DNA of 64,000 nucleotides from Streptomyces ortus (GTDB lineage Bacteria; Actinomycetota; Actinomycetes; Streptomycetales; Streptomycetaceae). Below are positions 1-8,644 of the stretch, one piece after another. Each line of letters opens with the position of its first letter. Within the stretch, counting starts at the first letter, position 1. The stretch lies in the NCBI RefSeq assembly GCF_026341275.1, contig NZ_JAIFZO010000001.1, forward strand, positions 139,910 through 203,909. The letters are read 5' to 3'. The notes beneath the pieces were generated by a model that saw only the letters and a list, made by a program, of their open reading frames with translations, did no database searches and had not been told where the DNA came from. A program made the position numbers and the translations under genes.

Positions 1-23
1 TGACTTCGTGTAGGAGCGCCGGT

Positions 24-58
24 GCCGGGCGCGCAAAGACAGCATTCGCGCGCCCGGC
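24..58. terminator. Inverted repeat, likely terminator of a gene left of the window
   Basis: Perfect 11-bp arms GCCGGGCGCGC (24-34) and GCGCGCCCGGC (48-58) enclose a 13-nt loop. The hairpin lies just after a TGA at 1-3 that may end an upstream gene, and before the GT39 gene starting at 92. There is no T-tract, as is usual in Streptomyces. Confidence 0.55.
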
Positions 59-91
59 TCAGGCCCCAGTCGAAAGGCACCGACCGCGATC

Positions 92-2455
92 ATGACCGCC
101 CCCACGACCGAATCCGGCACGTCAACCGTTCCCGAGTCCGACGATCGATTATCGCGCATTCGCCGACCCGTATGGCGGTCGCCCGCCGACCAGCCGCCGT
201 GGGCCCGGCCCGCGTTGCTGGGTATCGCGGCTCTCGCCGCCGCGCTGTACGCCTGGAACATCACCGAGAGCGGCTACGCGAGTTACTACTCGGTGGCCGC
301 GCGCAGTATGACGGTGAGCTGGAAAGCCTTTCTGTTCACCGCGCTGGACCCGTCGGCCACGATCACCCTCGACAAGATCGGTGGATTCCTGTGGCCGCAG
401 GCTCTCTCCGCCCGTGTCTTCGGCTTCCACGCCTGGGCGCTGACCCTGCCGCAGTGCGTCGAGGGCGTCGTCTCGGTACTGGTCATGTACCGGGTGGTAC
501 GCCGTTGGCAGGGCCCCGCGGCCGGACTGCTCGCCGCCGGACTGCTCGCGCTCACGCCGGTGGCCGCCTCCATGTTCGGGCACGCGATGCTCGATGGCAT
601 GGTTGTCATGTGCCTGATAATCGCCGCCGATCAGTACCAGAAGGCGGTCGGTACCGCCCGGCTGCGACCGCTGCTGTTCAGCGGCCTGTGGATCGGACTG
701 GGCTTCCAGGCCAAGATGATGGAGGCGTGGATCATCGTCCCGGCGCTGTTCGTCGGCTACCTGGTGGCCGCGCCGGTGACGCTGCGCCGCCGGGCCGGGC
801 AGCTGCTGGCCGCAGGCGCGGTGATGGTGGCGGTCTCGCTGTCCTGGGTGGCCCTGATGACCTTCACCCCCAAGGATGCGCGCCCGTACGTCGACGGCAC
901 CACCGACAACAGCGCCTTCTCGATGGTCTTCGGCTACAACGGCTTCAACCGCTTCGAGCCGGGGCTGATCGATGGGGCGGACGACGGCCGTGAAGCGGGC
1001 GGTGACCGGAACGCCGGGGGCGACCAGCATCCCGGGGTTGCGCCCGGGGGCGACCGGAACCCCGGGGCAGGGCAGGCGGCCCCTCCCTCCGCAGCGGCGA
1101 GCGGGCAGGCCGCGCCTCCGCCCGGGGCCGCGAGCGGGTCGCAGGGACCGGACTCGGCCGGTCGGGGCCCTGGCGGTACGGCTGAGGGCTCGAACTCGGC
1201 TACCCGGGCCCCCGGCGCACCCCCTGGGGGCTCCGACTCGGCCACCCAGGGCCCCAGTGCGGCAGGCGGGGGTTCGAACACCGCCACCCGAGGTCCTGGC
1301 CCTGGCCCTGACACGGGCGACGGTGAGGCCACACGGCAGGCCGATGCCGCCGCCCCCGGATCGAGCAGTTGGCTCAAGTTGCTGCGCGTCGACCTGTACG
1401 CGGCGCAGATCGGCTGGCTGTATCCGCTCGCGCTGGCCGGCCTGATCACCGGGCTGCTCCGGCACCGCAAGGGCCCCCGCACCGGTCAGGCACGCGCCGG
1501 ATACCTGATGTGGGGTGTCTGGCTGGCCACGACAGCCGGCGTCCTCAGTTCCTACTCCTTCGCCCACACCGCGTACCTCGCCACCCTCGCGCCCGCCATC
1601 GCCGCCCTGTCCGCCGCCGGCACCGTGGCGCTCTGGCGCGCCCACCGCGGCGCGAACGCCGGGTGGCCCCGCTGGGTGCTGCCCGCGGTCGTCGCCGCGG
1701 AGGCGGCCTGGACCATCCATCTGGCCTCCGCCTACACCGACTTCGCGCCCTGGCTCATCCCGCTCGTCTCCGTGGCCGCGCTCGCCGCCGTCCTGGCCCT
1801 CGGGCTCTCGGCCAACGGCGAAGGGACCGTGCGCGTACGGGTCGGAAACCGACGTGGCCCGCGTATACCCGTCAAGCGCGCGGGACTTGCAGCCGCCGGG
1901 CTGCTCGCCGGATGCGTCGCGATGTTCGCCGCGCCGACGACGTGGTCGCTGTCGGTACTGGACGAGCGGTACGCGGGATCGGCCTTCGAAGCGGTCGCGG
2001 GACCGACGGCCGCACCAGGCGCCCCCGACGGCCCCGAGCCCACGTCACTCACCGCAGGGCAACGCGGACTTCTCACCTACGTCGAGAAGCACAACGGCGG
2101 CGCCGACTACACGATGTCCGTGGACAGTTGGAGCACCGCGGCGCCCTACATCTACGAGAAGGGCCTGCCCGTACTCCCGCTGCGCGGCTATTCAGGTACG
2201 GCCAGGTCGGTCACCCTCGCCGACTACCAAGACCTGGTGGCGACCGGCCGGCTGCGCTTCGCCCTGCTCAGCGGGGTCGGCCCGGCGACCGGCGAGCCGA
2301 GGCCGAAGAATCCCCCCGCTCTCGGAAAGGACGCCCCAGAAACCCTGAAGATCAACAGCTGGGTGTACTCGACCTGCACCGAGATCGCCCCCAGTACCTA
2401 CGGCGGCACCACCTCCGACGACGGCCCCCCGCAGACACTGTTCCGGTGCGCCTGA
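92..2455 (+). CDS. GT39 (ArnT/PMT-like) membrane glycosyltransferase
   Basis: A 787-residue polytopic membrane protein of the GT39 family, which moves sugars from polyprenyl-phosphate donors to lipid or protein acceptors at the outer face of the membrane. The first lumenal loop after TM1 carries the family pattern of a Tyr/Ser-rich stretch (ESGYASYYSVAARSM) followed by FLFTALDPSATITLDK. Several hydrophobic segments follow to about residue 290. Residues about 297-430 are a Gly/Pro/Ser/Ala low-complexity insert before the membrane part resumes (LYAAQIGWLYPLALAGL). A soluble C-terminal domain (about 640-787) closes the protein. ATG at 92 is chosen because the family N-terminus follows directly. 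The acceptor is unknown. Confidence 0.85.
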   Translation: MTAPTTESGTSTVPESDDRLSRIRRPVWRSPADQPPWARPALLGIAALAAALYAWNITESGYASYYSVAARSMTVSWKAFLFTALDPSATITLDKIGGFLWPQALSARVFGFHAWALTLPQCVEGVVSVLVMYRVVRRWQGPAAGLLAAGLLALTPVAASMFGHAMLDGMVVMCLIIAADQYQKAVGTARLRPLLFSGLWIGLGFQAKMMEAWIIVPALFVGYLVAAPVTLRRRAGQLLAAGAVMVAVSLSWVALMTFTPKDARPYVDGTTDNSAFSMVFGYNGFNRFEPGLIDGADDGREAGGDRNAGGDQHPGVAPGGDRNPGAGQAAPPSAAASGQAAPPPGAASGSQGPDSAGRGPGGTAEGSNSATRAPGAPPGGSDSATQGPSAAGGGSNTATRGPGPGPDTGDGEATRQADAAAPGSSSWLKLLRVDLYAAQIGWLYPLALAGLITGLLRHRKGPRTGQARAGYLMWGVWLATTAGVLSSYSFAHTAYLATLAPAIAALSAAGTVALWRAHRGANAGWPRWVLPAVVAAEAAWTIHLASAYTDFAPWLIPLVSVAALAAVLALGLSANGEGTVRVRVGNRRGPRIPVKRAGLAAAGLLAGCVAMFAAPTTWSLSVLDERYAGSAFEAVAGPTAAPGAPDGPEPTSLTAGQRGLLTYVEKHNGGADYTMSVDSWSTAAPYIYEKGLPVLPLRGYSGTARSVTLADYQDLVATGRLRFALLSGVGPATGEPRPKNPPALGKDAPETLKINSWVYSTCTEIAPSTYGGTTSDDGPPQTLFRCA

Positions 2456-2473
2456 GCACACCGTCGTGGCCGG

Positions 2474-2504
2474 GCTCCGAGCCCCGGGCCCCGGGGCCCG
2501 GAGC
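2474..2504. terminator. Strong GC hairpin downstream of the GT39 gene
   Basis: Stem GCTCCG-A-GCCCCGG, loop GCC, then CCGGGGC-C-CGGAGC. This gives 13 pairs with a single A-C mismatch, starting 19 bp after the GT39 stop codon and well before the next start at 2655. Confidence 0.75.
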
Positions 2505-2654
2505 AGCTCCGGGCCCGGCAGCCACCGTCACACACCCGTTTGGACCATATGAACGGTTTCGCATGTCGACGTCGGGTACTCGGCATGAGATCGGAACGCG
2601 GAATTCCGCCTGCGTCCGCTCTCGGCACCCCCCACCCGTCGTTCTGGAGATCCC

Positions 2655-4070
2655 ATGTCAGGCCAGCACAAAAGCTCGTTCGCGACCGTGAACCCGTACA
2701 CCGGGGAGACCCTCGCCGAGTTCCCGGTCATCGAGGGCGACCAGGTCGACGGAACGCTCGAAACGGCGGACAAGGCGTTCCGCGCGTGGCGGGGGCGGCC
2801 GATCGCGGAGCGCGCCGCCGTCGTGGGACGCGCGGGCGAACTGATGAAGGAACGAAAGGAGCAGCTGGCCCAGCTCATCACCCTGGAGATGGGCAAGCTG
2901 ATCTCCGAGGCGCGCGGTGAGGTGGACCTGGCCGCGTCGATCCTTGCGTACTACGCCCGGCACGGCCCGGATTTCGCCGCGGCGGAGCCGCTCGACACGG
3001 AGGAGGGGGAGGCGTACCTCCTCAGTGAGCCCCTCGGGGTCCTGCTGGGCGTCATGCCCTGGAACTTCCCGCTCTACCAGGTGGTCCGCTTCGCCGGCCC
3101 CAATCTCGTGCTGGGCAACACGGTGCTGGTCAAGCACGCCGGCATCTGCCCGCAGTCGGCACTCGCGCTGGAGACGCTGTTCCGCGACGCACAGGCCCCC
3201 GAGGGCGTCTACACGAACCTCTTCGTGAGCCACGAGGAGATTTCGCGCATCATCGACAGCCCGGTCGTGCGCGGCGCCTCACTGACCGGCAGCGAGGGAG
3301 CGGGGGCCCAGGTGGCCGAACGCGCCGGCCGGAACCTCAAGCCCAGTCTGCTGGAGCTCGGCGGCAGTGACGTGTTCATCGTCCTCGACGGCGAGAACCT
3401 GGAGCGCACGGTCGGGGCCGCGGTGGCGGGCCGGATGGCGAACACCGGCCAGAGCTGCGTCGCCTCGAAGCGGTTCATCGTGCTGGAGGACGTGTACGAC
3501 GACTTCGTGGACGGGCTGCGCCGCGCGTTCGAGGCGCTGCGGCCCGGCGACCCCGCCGACGAGACGACCACCGTAGGGCCGCTCTCCTCGGAGCAGGCGG
3601 CCTCCGACCTGGCCGACCAGATCCGCGAGACGGTCGGACAGGGCGCTGAACTCGTCATTGGCGGTCACCGGATCGACCGGCCGGGCGCCTTCGTCGAACC
3701 CACGATCCTCACCGGCGTCAAGCCGGGGATGCGCGCCTACGCCGAAGAGCTCTTCGGGCCGGCCGCGGTGGTCTACCGCGTCGCCGACGAGGACGAGGCC
3801 GTCGCGCTCGCCAACGACAGCCAGTACGGTCTCGGCGGCTCCGTGTTCTGCGCCGATGTGGAGCGGGGCCGAAGGGTGGCCGAGCGTGTCGAGACCGGCA
3901 TGGTCTGGGTGAACCACCCGACCTCGACCCAGCCCGACCTGCCCTTCGGCGGCATCAAGCGCTCCGGCTACGGGCGCGAGCTCTCGAAGCTCGGCATGCG
4001 GGAGTTCGTGAACCGCAAGCTGGTACGGGTCCTGCCGCCGGACGCCAGACTCCACGGAATCGCCGGTTGA
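2655..4070 (+). CDS. NAD(P)-dependent aldehyde dehydrogenase, succinate-semialdehyde dehydrogenase-like
   Basis: A 471-residue soluble aldehyde dehydrogenase close in length and pattern to the short succinate-semialdehyde dehydrogenases (Sad/GabD type). Visible motifs are the cofactor-binding [14 protein letters not shown], the general-base Glu in LLELGGSD, the catalytic Cys in [11 protein letters not shown], and [11 protein letters not shown] followed by [14 protein letters not shown] near the C-terminus. It oxidises an aldehyde to the acid with NAD(P). ATG at 2655 is preceded by tctggaga. An aldo/keto reductase follows on the same strand after 118 bp, so the pair could interconvert aldehyde and alcohol forms of a carbonyl substrate. 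The true substrate cannot be read from sequence. Confidence 0.88.
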   Translation: MSGQHKSSFATVNPYTGETLAEFPVIEGDQVDGTLETADKAFRAWRGRPIAERAAVVGRAGELMKERKEQLAQLITLEMGKLISEARGEVDLAASILAYYARHGPDFAAAEPLDTEEGEAYLLSEPLGVLLGVMPWNFPLYQVVRFAGPNLVLGNTVLVKHAGICPQSALALETLFRDAQAPEGVYTNLFVSHEEISRIIDSPVVRGASLTGSEGAGAQVAERAGRNLKPSLLELGGSDVFIVLDGENLERTVGAAVAGRMANTGQSCVASKRFIVLEDVYDDFVDGLRRAFEALRPGDPADETTTVGPLSSEQAASDLADQIRETVGQGAELVIGGHRIDRPGAFVEPTILTGVKPGMRAYAEELFGPAAVVYRVADEDEAVALANDSQYGLGGSVFCADVERGRRVAERVETGMVWVNHPTSTQPDLPFGGIKRSGYGRELSKLGMREFVNRKLVRVLPPDARLHGIAG

Positions 4071-4188
4071 GCGACCACACCCGGCCCCGCCTCGGCCACC
4101 CCGCCCCGGCTTCCGCCCATCCCCACCCCGATCCCCGCCCCCGCTCCAACCCCCCTCTGCCCTAGAAACCGCGACAGCTGGAGTCACC

Positions 4189-5016
4189 GTGACCGACGTA
4201 CCCGCCATCACCCTCAACAACGCAGTGCAGATCCCGCAGCTCGGCTTCGGCACCTTCCAGATCCCGCCGAAGGACACCGTCAAGACGACGCTGGCGGCCC
4301 TGAACACCGGCTACCGGCACATCGACACGGCACAGATGTACGGCAATGAGAAGGAGGTCGGCCAGGCGGTCCGGGACTCCGGGCTCGATCGCGGCGATGT
4401 CTTCGTGACGAGCAAGCTCAACAACGACGCCCACGGCCACGACAACGCTCTCCGGGCGTTCGACCGCAGCCTGGAGGCACTGGGCCTCGACTACCTGGAC
4501 CTCTTCCTCATCCACTGGCCACTGCCCGCCAAGGGTGAATTCGTGGAGACCTGGAAGGCGCTGGAGCAGGTCTACCGCTCCGGCCGGGCCAAGGCCATCG
4601 GAGTGTCGAACTTCCAGCCGCGTCACCTGCGCCGGCTGCTCGAAGGCAGCGACGTGGTGCCCGCCGTCAACCAGATCGAGGTGCACCCCTACCTCACCCA
4701 GGACGAGGTCAGGGCCTTCGACGCCGAGCACGAGATCGCCACCGAGGCCTGGTCTCCCATCGCGCAGGGCAAGGTGCTCGACGATCCGACCATCAACCGC
4801 ATCGCGGACCGGGTCGGCAAGACGCCCGCGCAGGTGACGCTGCGCTGGCACATCCAGCGCGGCGACATCGTCTTCCCCAAGTCGGCCACCCAGAAGCGGA
4901 TCGAGGAGAACTTCGACCTCTTCGACTTCGAGCTCAGCGAAGGCGACATCGGTGAGATCAGCGCCCTGAACCGCGACGAACGCACAGGCCCCGACCCGGA
5001 CCGCTTCAACGGCTGA
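4189..5016 (+). CDS. Aldo/keto reductase
   Basis: A 275-residue NADPH-dependent aldo/keto reductase with a TIM-barrel fold. The catalytic tetrad is visible as Asp46 (HIDTAQMYGNE), Tyr51, Lys76 (TSKLNND) and His109 (LIHWPLP). The C-terminal phosphate-binding element VFPKSATQKRIEEN is present. It reduces aldehydes or ketones to alcohols in the cytoplasm. Length is typical for the prokaryotic 2,5-diketo-gluconate reductase group. Start is GTG at 4189, preceded by gctggag. It lies 118 bp behind the aldehyde dehydrogenase and ends 6 bp from a convergent gene. Confidence 0.92.
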   Translation: MTDVPAITLNNAVQIPQLGFGTFQIPPKDTVKTTLAALNTGYRHIDTAQMYGNEKEVGQAVRDSGLDRGDVFVTSKLNNDAHGHDNALRAFDRSLEALGLDYLDLFLIHWPLPAKGEFVETWKALEQVYRSGRAKAIGVSNFQPRHLRRLLEGSDVVPAVNQIEVHPYLTQDEVRAFDAEHEIATEAWSPIAQGKVLDDPTINRIADRVGKTPAQVTLRWHIQRGDIVFPKSATQKRIEENFDLFDFELSEGDIGEISALNRDERTGPDPDRFNG

Positions 5017-5022
5017 GCCCGT

Positions 5023-6387
5023 TCAGCCGGTCGGCGTGGACGTCGCGGGGACCGGCTTGCCGAGCATCGCGCAGACGGCCGCGTCCACCAGGGCCTTGTT
5101 GGCGGCGCCGGCCTTCGGCGGGACCAGGCCGAAGATCGTGCCGGTGAGGACCGAGACCGTACGGCGGCCGGTGGCATCCGTGTAGTTCTCGCTGGAGTAC
5201 CCGGGGACCTGCCCGCTGTGGCCCCAGACAGTGCCGCAGGGCGTGACCACCTCCTCCAGACCGAGTCCGTACCGGCGGTTCGGGAACTGGGCCTCCTCGG
5301 CGACGGTGGTGCGCATCGCCTTCAGCTGGGCGGGCGGCAGGAGTGCGCCGGACAGCAGCGCGCCGGAGAAGCGGGCCCAGTCCCGCGCGGTGGAGACGAT
5401 GCCGCCGGCGGCCCACTGCGTGCTGGTGTTGATCGAGGTGGTGTCGACATAGCCCGCGGGCCGGGCGGGGCCCGCGAACGCGGTGCCTTCGGGGGTGCCC
5501 GCGGGGAGCAGCGGACCGATGCGGGCGGCATCGGGTTCGTAACCGTGGGCGAGTGCGGACCCCTTGACGGCCGCGGACCCGGACCCGCCCTTGGGCCCGG
5601 TGTCCGACCCCGTCCCGGCCCCGGTGTCCAGGTACGTGTTCTTCAGGTGCAGCGGTCCGGCGATCCGTCGCCGGATCAGGTCACCCAGGCTGTGTCCGGT
5701 TGCCTTCTCGGCGACCAGGCCGAGCGCGATGTAGTTGGTGTTGCTGTAGGAGTAGTCCGTGCCGGGGTCGAACAGCGGGTCGTGCCGGACGCCGGCGGCG
5801 AGCAGTTCCCCGGGGGTCCACTGCCGGGTGTCCTGCCCGGTGAACGCCTTGAGGACGGCCGGGTCGTTGGTGTAGTTGAACAGCCCGCTGGTGTGGTTGA
5901 GCAGCGTCCGCACGGTGATCGCGGTCCCGTCCGGGATGAGACCGGGCAGCCACTTCTCCACCGGGTCGGTCAGCTGGAGACGGTCTTCGGCGACCAGTTG
6001 CAGAACCACGGTGGCGACCATGGTCTTGGTGTTGGAGCCCATCCGGAACCGGTCGCTCGCGGTGAGCGTGTGGTCGGCCGTGGTCCAGGGTGCCTGCCGG
6101 GCGATCTCGGTCACTCGGCCGTCCCCTCTGTCGACGCGTACGACCACGCCCGGGGCCCCGGCGTCCACGTCCTTGTGAGCGAGCGCGGTCAGCCGGGCCG
6201 AGTGGGGCGTCGCCGTGCCGGGCCGCGCGGTCGGGGTGGGGGCGGTGCCCTGCGCCACCGCGGACGCCTCGCAGCCCGTGAGCGCACCTGTCAGCGCCAA
6301 AGCCAGGGTCAGTGTCGCCGCCAATGTCGATGTCTGTGTCGGAGAGGCCTGTCGAGCGGGCCGCGGGTGGGCGGTGTTCCGGGGCAT
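5023..6387 (-). CDS. Serine hydrolase / D-Ala-D-Ala carboxypeptidase-like lipoprotein (class C beta-lactamase fold)
   Basis: A 454-residue exported protein. Residues about 20-39 form a signal peptide ending in the lipobox LTGC (Cys39), so the mature protein should be membrane-anchored outside the cell. The penicillin-binding motifs are present: S118-N-T-K (SxxK), YSNTNYIALG (YxN) and HSGQVPGY (H/K-x-G). These define the beta-lactamase/PBP4-type fold of D-alanyl-D-alanine carboxypeptidases and esterases. There is a Gly/Ser/Thr-rich surface insert near residues 265-285. It is divergent from the sensor kinase gene across about 200 bp, which suggests but does not prove regulation by that system. 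Confidence 0.88.
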   Translation of the reverse strand: MPRNTAHPRPARQASPTQTSTLAATLTLALALTGALTGCEASAVAQGTAPTPTARPGTATPHSARLTALAHKDVDAGAPGVVVRVDRGDGRVTEIARQAPWTTADHTLTASDRFRMGSNTKTMVATVVLQLVAEDRLQLTDPVEKWLPGLIPDGTAITVRTLLNHTSGLFNYTNDPAVLKAFTGQDTRQWTPGELLAAGVRHDPLFDPGTDYSYSNTNYIALGLVAEKATGHSLGDLIRRRIAGPLHLKNTYLDTGAGTGSDTGPKGGSGSAAVKGSALAHGYEPDAARIGPLLPAGTPEGTAFAGPARPAGYVDTTSINTSTQWAAGGIVSTARDWARFSGALLSGALLPPAQLKAMRTTVAEEAQFPNRRYGLGLEEVVTPCGTVWGHSGQVPGYSSENYTDATGRRTVSVLTGTIFGLVPPKAGAANKALVDAAVCAMLGKPVPATSTPTG

Positions 6388-6588
6388 GGGTGTCCTCCTG
6401 GACTTCGGGTTCGGGAGTTGGGACGTGGGGCACGGTCTGCCGCACCACGTCGTCCTGCCACTCCAGCCTCACGGCGAGGAGGGCCGGGAACACGGGTGCT
6501 GGACCCCCGAGATGGTGGAGGTAACCCCAGTGCGCGGACCCACGCCGCCCGGTCATCATCGATTTCCGGCCCACGACTACGGAGCACG

Positions 6589-7851
6589 ATGAAACGAAAT
6601 GTGGTCCTGCGATTGGGTCTGCTGGGCCGGTCACTCGTACTGCTGCCGGGCGCGGTCCTCGGCTTCGGGCTGCTGACGTTCTGGATCACCTCGGTGGCAG
6701 TCGTCGCGCTCGGGGTCGGCATCCCGCTGACCCTGCTCGCGAGCGTCCTGGTGCGCTGGTTCGCGGACCTGCACCGCCAATGGGCAGCCGACCGACTCGG
6801 TGAACCGGTGGCCCGGCCCTACCTTTCGGTACCCGACGGCAGGTGGCCGGTACGGCTGTGGGCGATCCTGCGCGACCCGGCGACCTGGCGGGACTGGGCC
6901 TGGCTGGGGGCCAACTCGATCACCGGGTGGTTCACCTACGGACTGTCGCTCCTGTTCTTCCTCTGCGGCGTCGTTTACCTGAGCTATCCGCTGCTCTACG
7001 CGCTGACGCCTCCCGAGGTGTTCCGCACACCGCTGGGCAACGGATTCCGGCTGCACAGCGTCCAGGAGTCGTTCGCGCTGGTTCCGCTCGGCCCGGTGTT
7101 CCTCCTGCTCTGGTGGACCACCGCCGAACGGCTGGCGCACCTCGACGCCTTGGTGGTCCGCTCCCTGCTGGCACCCACCGCGCAGGCACAACTGCGCGCA
7201 CGAGTCGCGCAGTTGGCCGCCTCGCGGGCCGAGACCGTCGACACGCAGGCGGGCGAACTGCGCCGGATCGAACGGGACCTGCACGACGGCGCACAGGCCC
7301 GTCTGGTGTCACTGGGCATGAGCCTGGGGCTGGCCGAACAACTCCTGCCCGACGATCCGCAGGCCGTGCGGCAACTGCTCGCCGAGGCCCGCGAGTCGAC
7401 GGCCGGGGCCCTGGCCGAACTGCGGGACCTGGTACGCGGCATCCATCCGCCGGTGCTCGCGGACCGCGGCCTGGACGGCGCGCTGCAGGCCCTCGCCCTG
7501 GCCAACCCGATACCGACGACGCTGGCCACCCGGCTGCCCGGCCGGCTGCCCGCGCCCGTCGAGTCCGCGGCCTACTTCGCCGTCGCCGAGGCCCTGACGA
7601 ACGCCATCAAGCACGCCGGGGCCCGGCACATCCGGATCACCGTGGAGTTCACGCCCCACCCGGGCACCACGGCGGGTCTGCTGACGATGCGGGTGTCCGA
7701 CGACGGCCGCGGGGGCGCCACACTTGACGGCGGTACCGGCCTGCGGGGCATCGCGCGGCGTCTGTCGGCCTTCGACGGCACCCTGACCGCCGACAGTCCG
7801 CCCGGCGGGCCCACCGAGATAAGGATGTCGCTGCCGTGCGCGTCGTCATAG
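6589..7851 (+). CDS. Two-component sensor histidine kinase (HisKA_3 type)
   Basis: A 420-residue membrane histidine kinase. The N-terminal half has about four hydrophobic segments (residues about 10-55, 105-180) in a streptomycete membrane sensor region. The dimerisation/phosphoacceptor motif is ERDLHDGAQ with His232, and the HATPase region follows (AEALTNAIKHAGA, SDDGRGGA, GLRGIARRL). Start ATG 6589 is chosen over longer in-frame extensions because ggag sits at 6581-6584 and the extension runs antisense over the neighbouring lipoprotein gene. Its stop overlaps the regulator start by 16 nt, so the two are translationally coupled. The signal is unknown. Confidence 0.92.
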   Translation: MKRNVVLRLGLLGRSLVLLPGAVLGFGLLTFWITSVAVVALGVGIPLTLLASVLVRWFADLHRQWAADRLGEPVARPYLSVPDGRWPVRLWAILRDPATWRDWAWLGANSITGWFTYGLSLLFFLCGVVYLSYPLLYALTPPEVFRTPLGNGFRLHSVQESFALVPLGPVFLLLWWTTAERLAHLDALVVRSLLAPTAQAQLRARVAQLAASRAETVDTQAGELRRIERDLHDGAQARLVSLGMSLGLAEQLLPDDPQAVRQLLAEARESTAGALAELRDLVRGIHPPVLADRGLDGALQALALANPIPTTLATRLPGRLPAPVESAAYFAVAEALTNAIKHAGARHIRITVEFTPHPGTTAGLLTMRVSDDGRGGATLDGGTGLRGIARRLSAFDGTLTADSPPGGPTEIRMSLPCASS

Positions 7852-8480
7852 CAGAGGACCTCGCCCTGCTCCGCGAGGGGCTGATCCGGATCTTCCAGGC
7901 CAACCGGTTCGAGGTCGTCGAAGCCGTCGACAACGGCCCCTCCCTCGTCAGGGCGCTGACGACCCACCGGCCCGATGTCGCGGTCGTCGACGTGCGGCTG
8001 CCGCCGACCTTCACCGACGAAGGCCTGCGCGCCGTGATCGACGTACGGAAGCGGCTCCCCGGCCTGCCCGTCATGGTGCTCTCGCAGTACGTCGAGCAGC
8101 TGTACGCGCGGGAGTTGCTGTCGGACCGGGCCGGAGCGGTGGGGTATCTGCTGAAGGACCGGGTGCTGGATGTCGGCCGGTTCGTCGCGGGCGTACGCCA
8201 GGTCGCAGCCGGCAGTACGGTCATGGATCCCGACGTGGTCGGCGCGCTCCTCACCCACCGCTCCGCGGACCCTCGACTGCGGCAACTGACCCCGCGTGAG
8301 CACGAAGTCCTCTCGCTGATGGCCGAGGGCCGCTCGAACGCCGCCATCGCCGACCGGATGTTCGTCAGCGAGAAGACCGTCGGCAAGCACAGCTTCAACA
8401 TCTTCGCCAAGCTCGGCCTCGAACCGTCCGAGGACGACAACCGCCGAATTCTGGCGGTACTCCGCTACCTGGAGGGCTGA
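7836..8480 (+). CDS. NarL/LuxR-family response regulator
   Basis: A 214-residue DNA-binding regulator paired with the kinase upstream. The receiver domain (about 1-120) has the acidic pocket IAED, phosphoacceptor Asp52 (VVDVRLPP) and the switch Lys in YLLKDR. The LuxR-type helix-turn-helix (about 148-210) shows LTPREHEVLSLMAEGRSNAAIA and VSEKTVGKH. GTG at 7836 lies inside the end of the kinase gene. This is the classic DesR/LiaR-like arrangement; its target genes are not known, although the divergent lipoprotein gene is a candidate. Confidence 0.93.
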   Translation: MRVVIAEDLALLREGLIRIFQANRFEVVEAVDNGPSLVRALTTHRPDVAVVDVRLPPTFTDEGLRAVIDVRKRLPGLPVMVLSQYVEQLYARELLSDRAGAVGYLLKDRVLDVGRFVAGVRQVAAGSTVMDPDVVGALLTHRSADPRLRQLTPREHEVLSLMAEGRSNAAIADRMFVSEKTVGKHSFNIFAKLGLEPSEDDNRRILAVLRYLEG

Positions 8481-8551
8481 GCGGCCTGGGTCCGGTAACG
8501 GGGGCGCATTGTCCAGTAACGGAGGAGATGATGCCGGAGGTATCGCGAAAT

Positions 8552-8573
8552 ACGGCATGTAGTCATATGCCGT
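8552..8573. promoter_or_regulatory. Inverted repeat, candidate operator upstream of the phosphatase gene
   Basis: ACGGCAT (8552-8558) and ATGCCGT (8567-8573) are perfect 7-bp arms separated by 8 nt. They lie in the 164-bp gap between the response regulator and the SpoIIE phosphatase, about 70 bp before the phosphatase start. Spacing and symmetry suit a dimeric regulator. Confidence 0.35.
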
Positions 8574-8644
8574 CGGTAATCTGCGGGTCTCCTGCCGTCG
8601 AGTAGATGGGGTGAGGGGGATCCGCACCAGCGGGTCCACGATCG

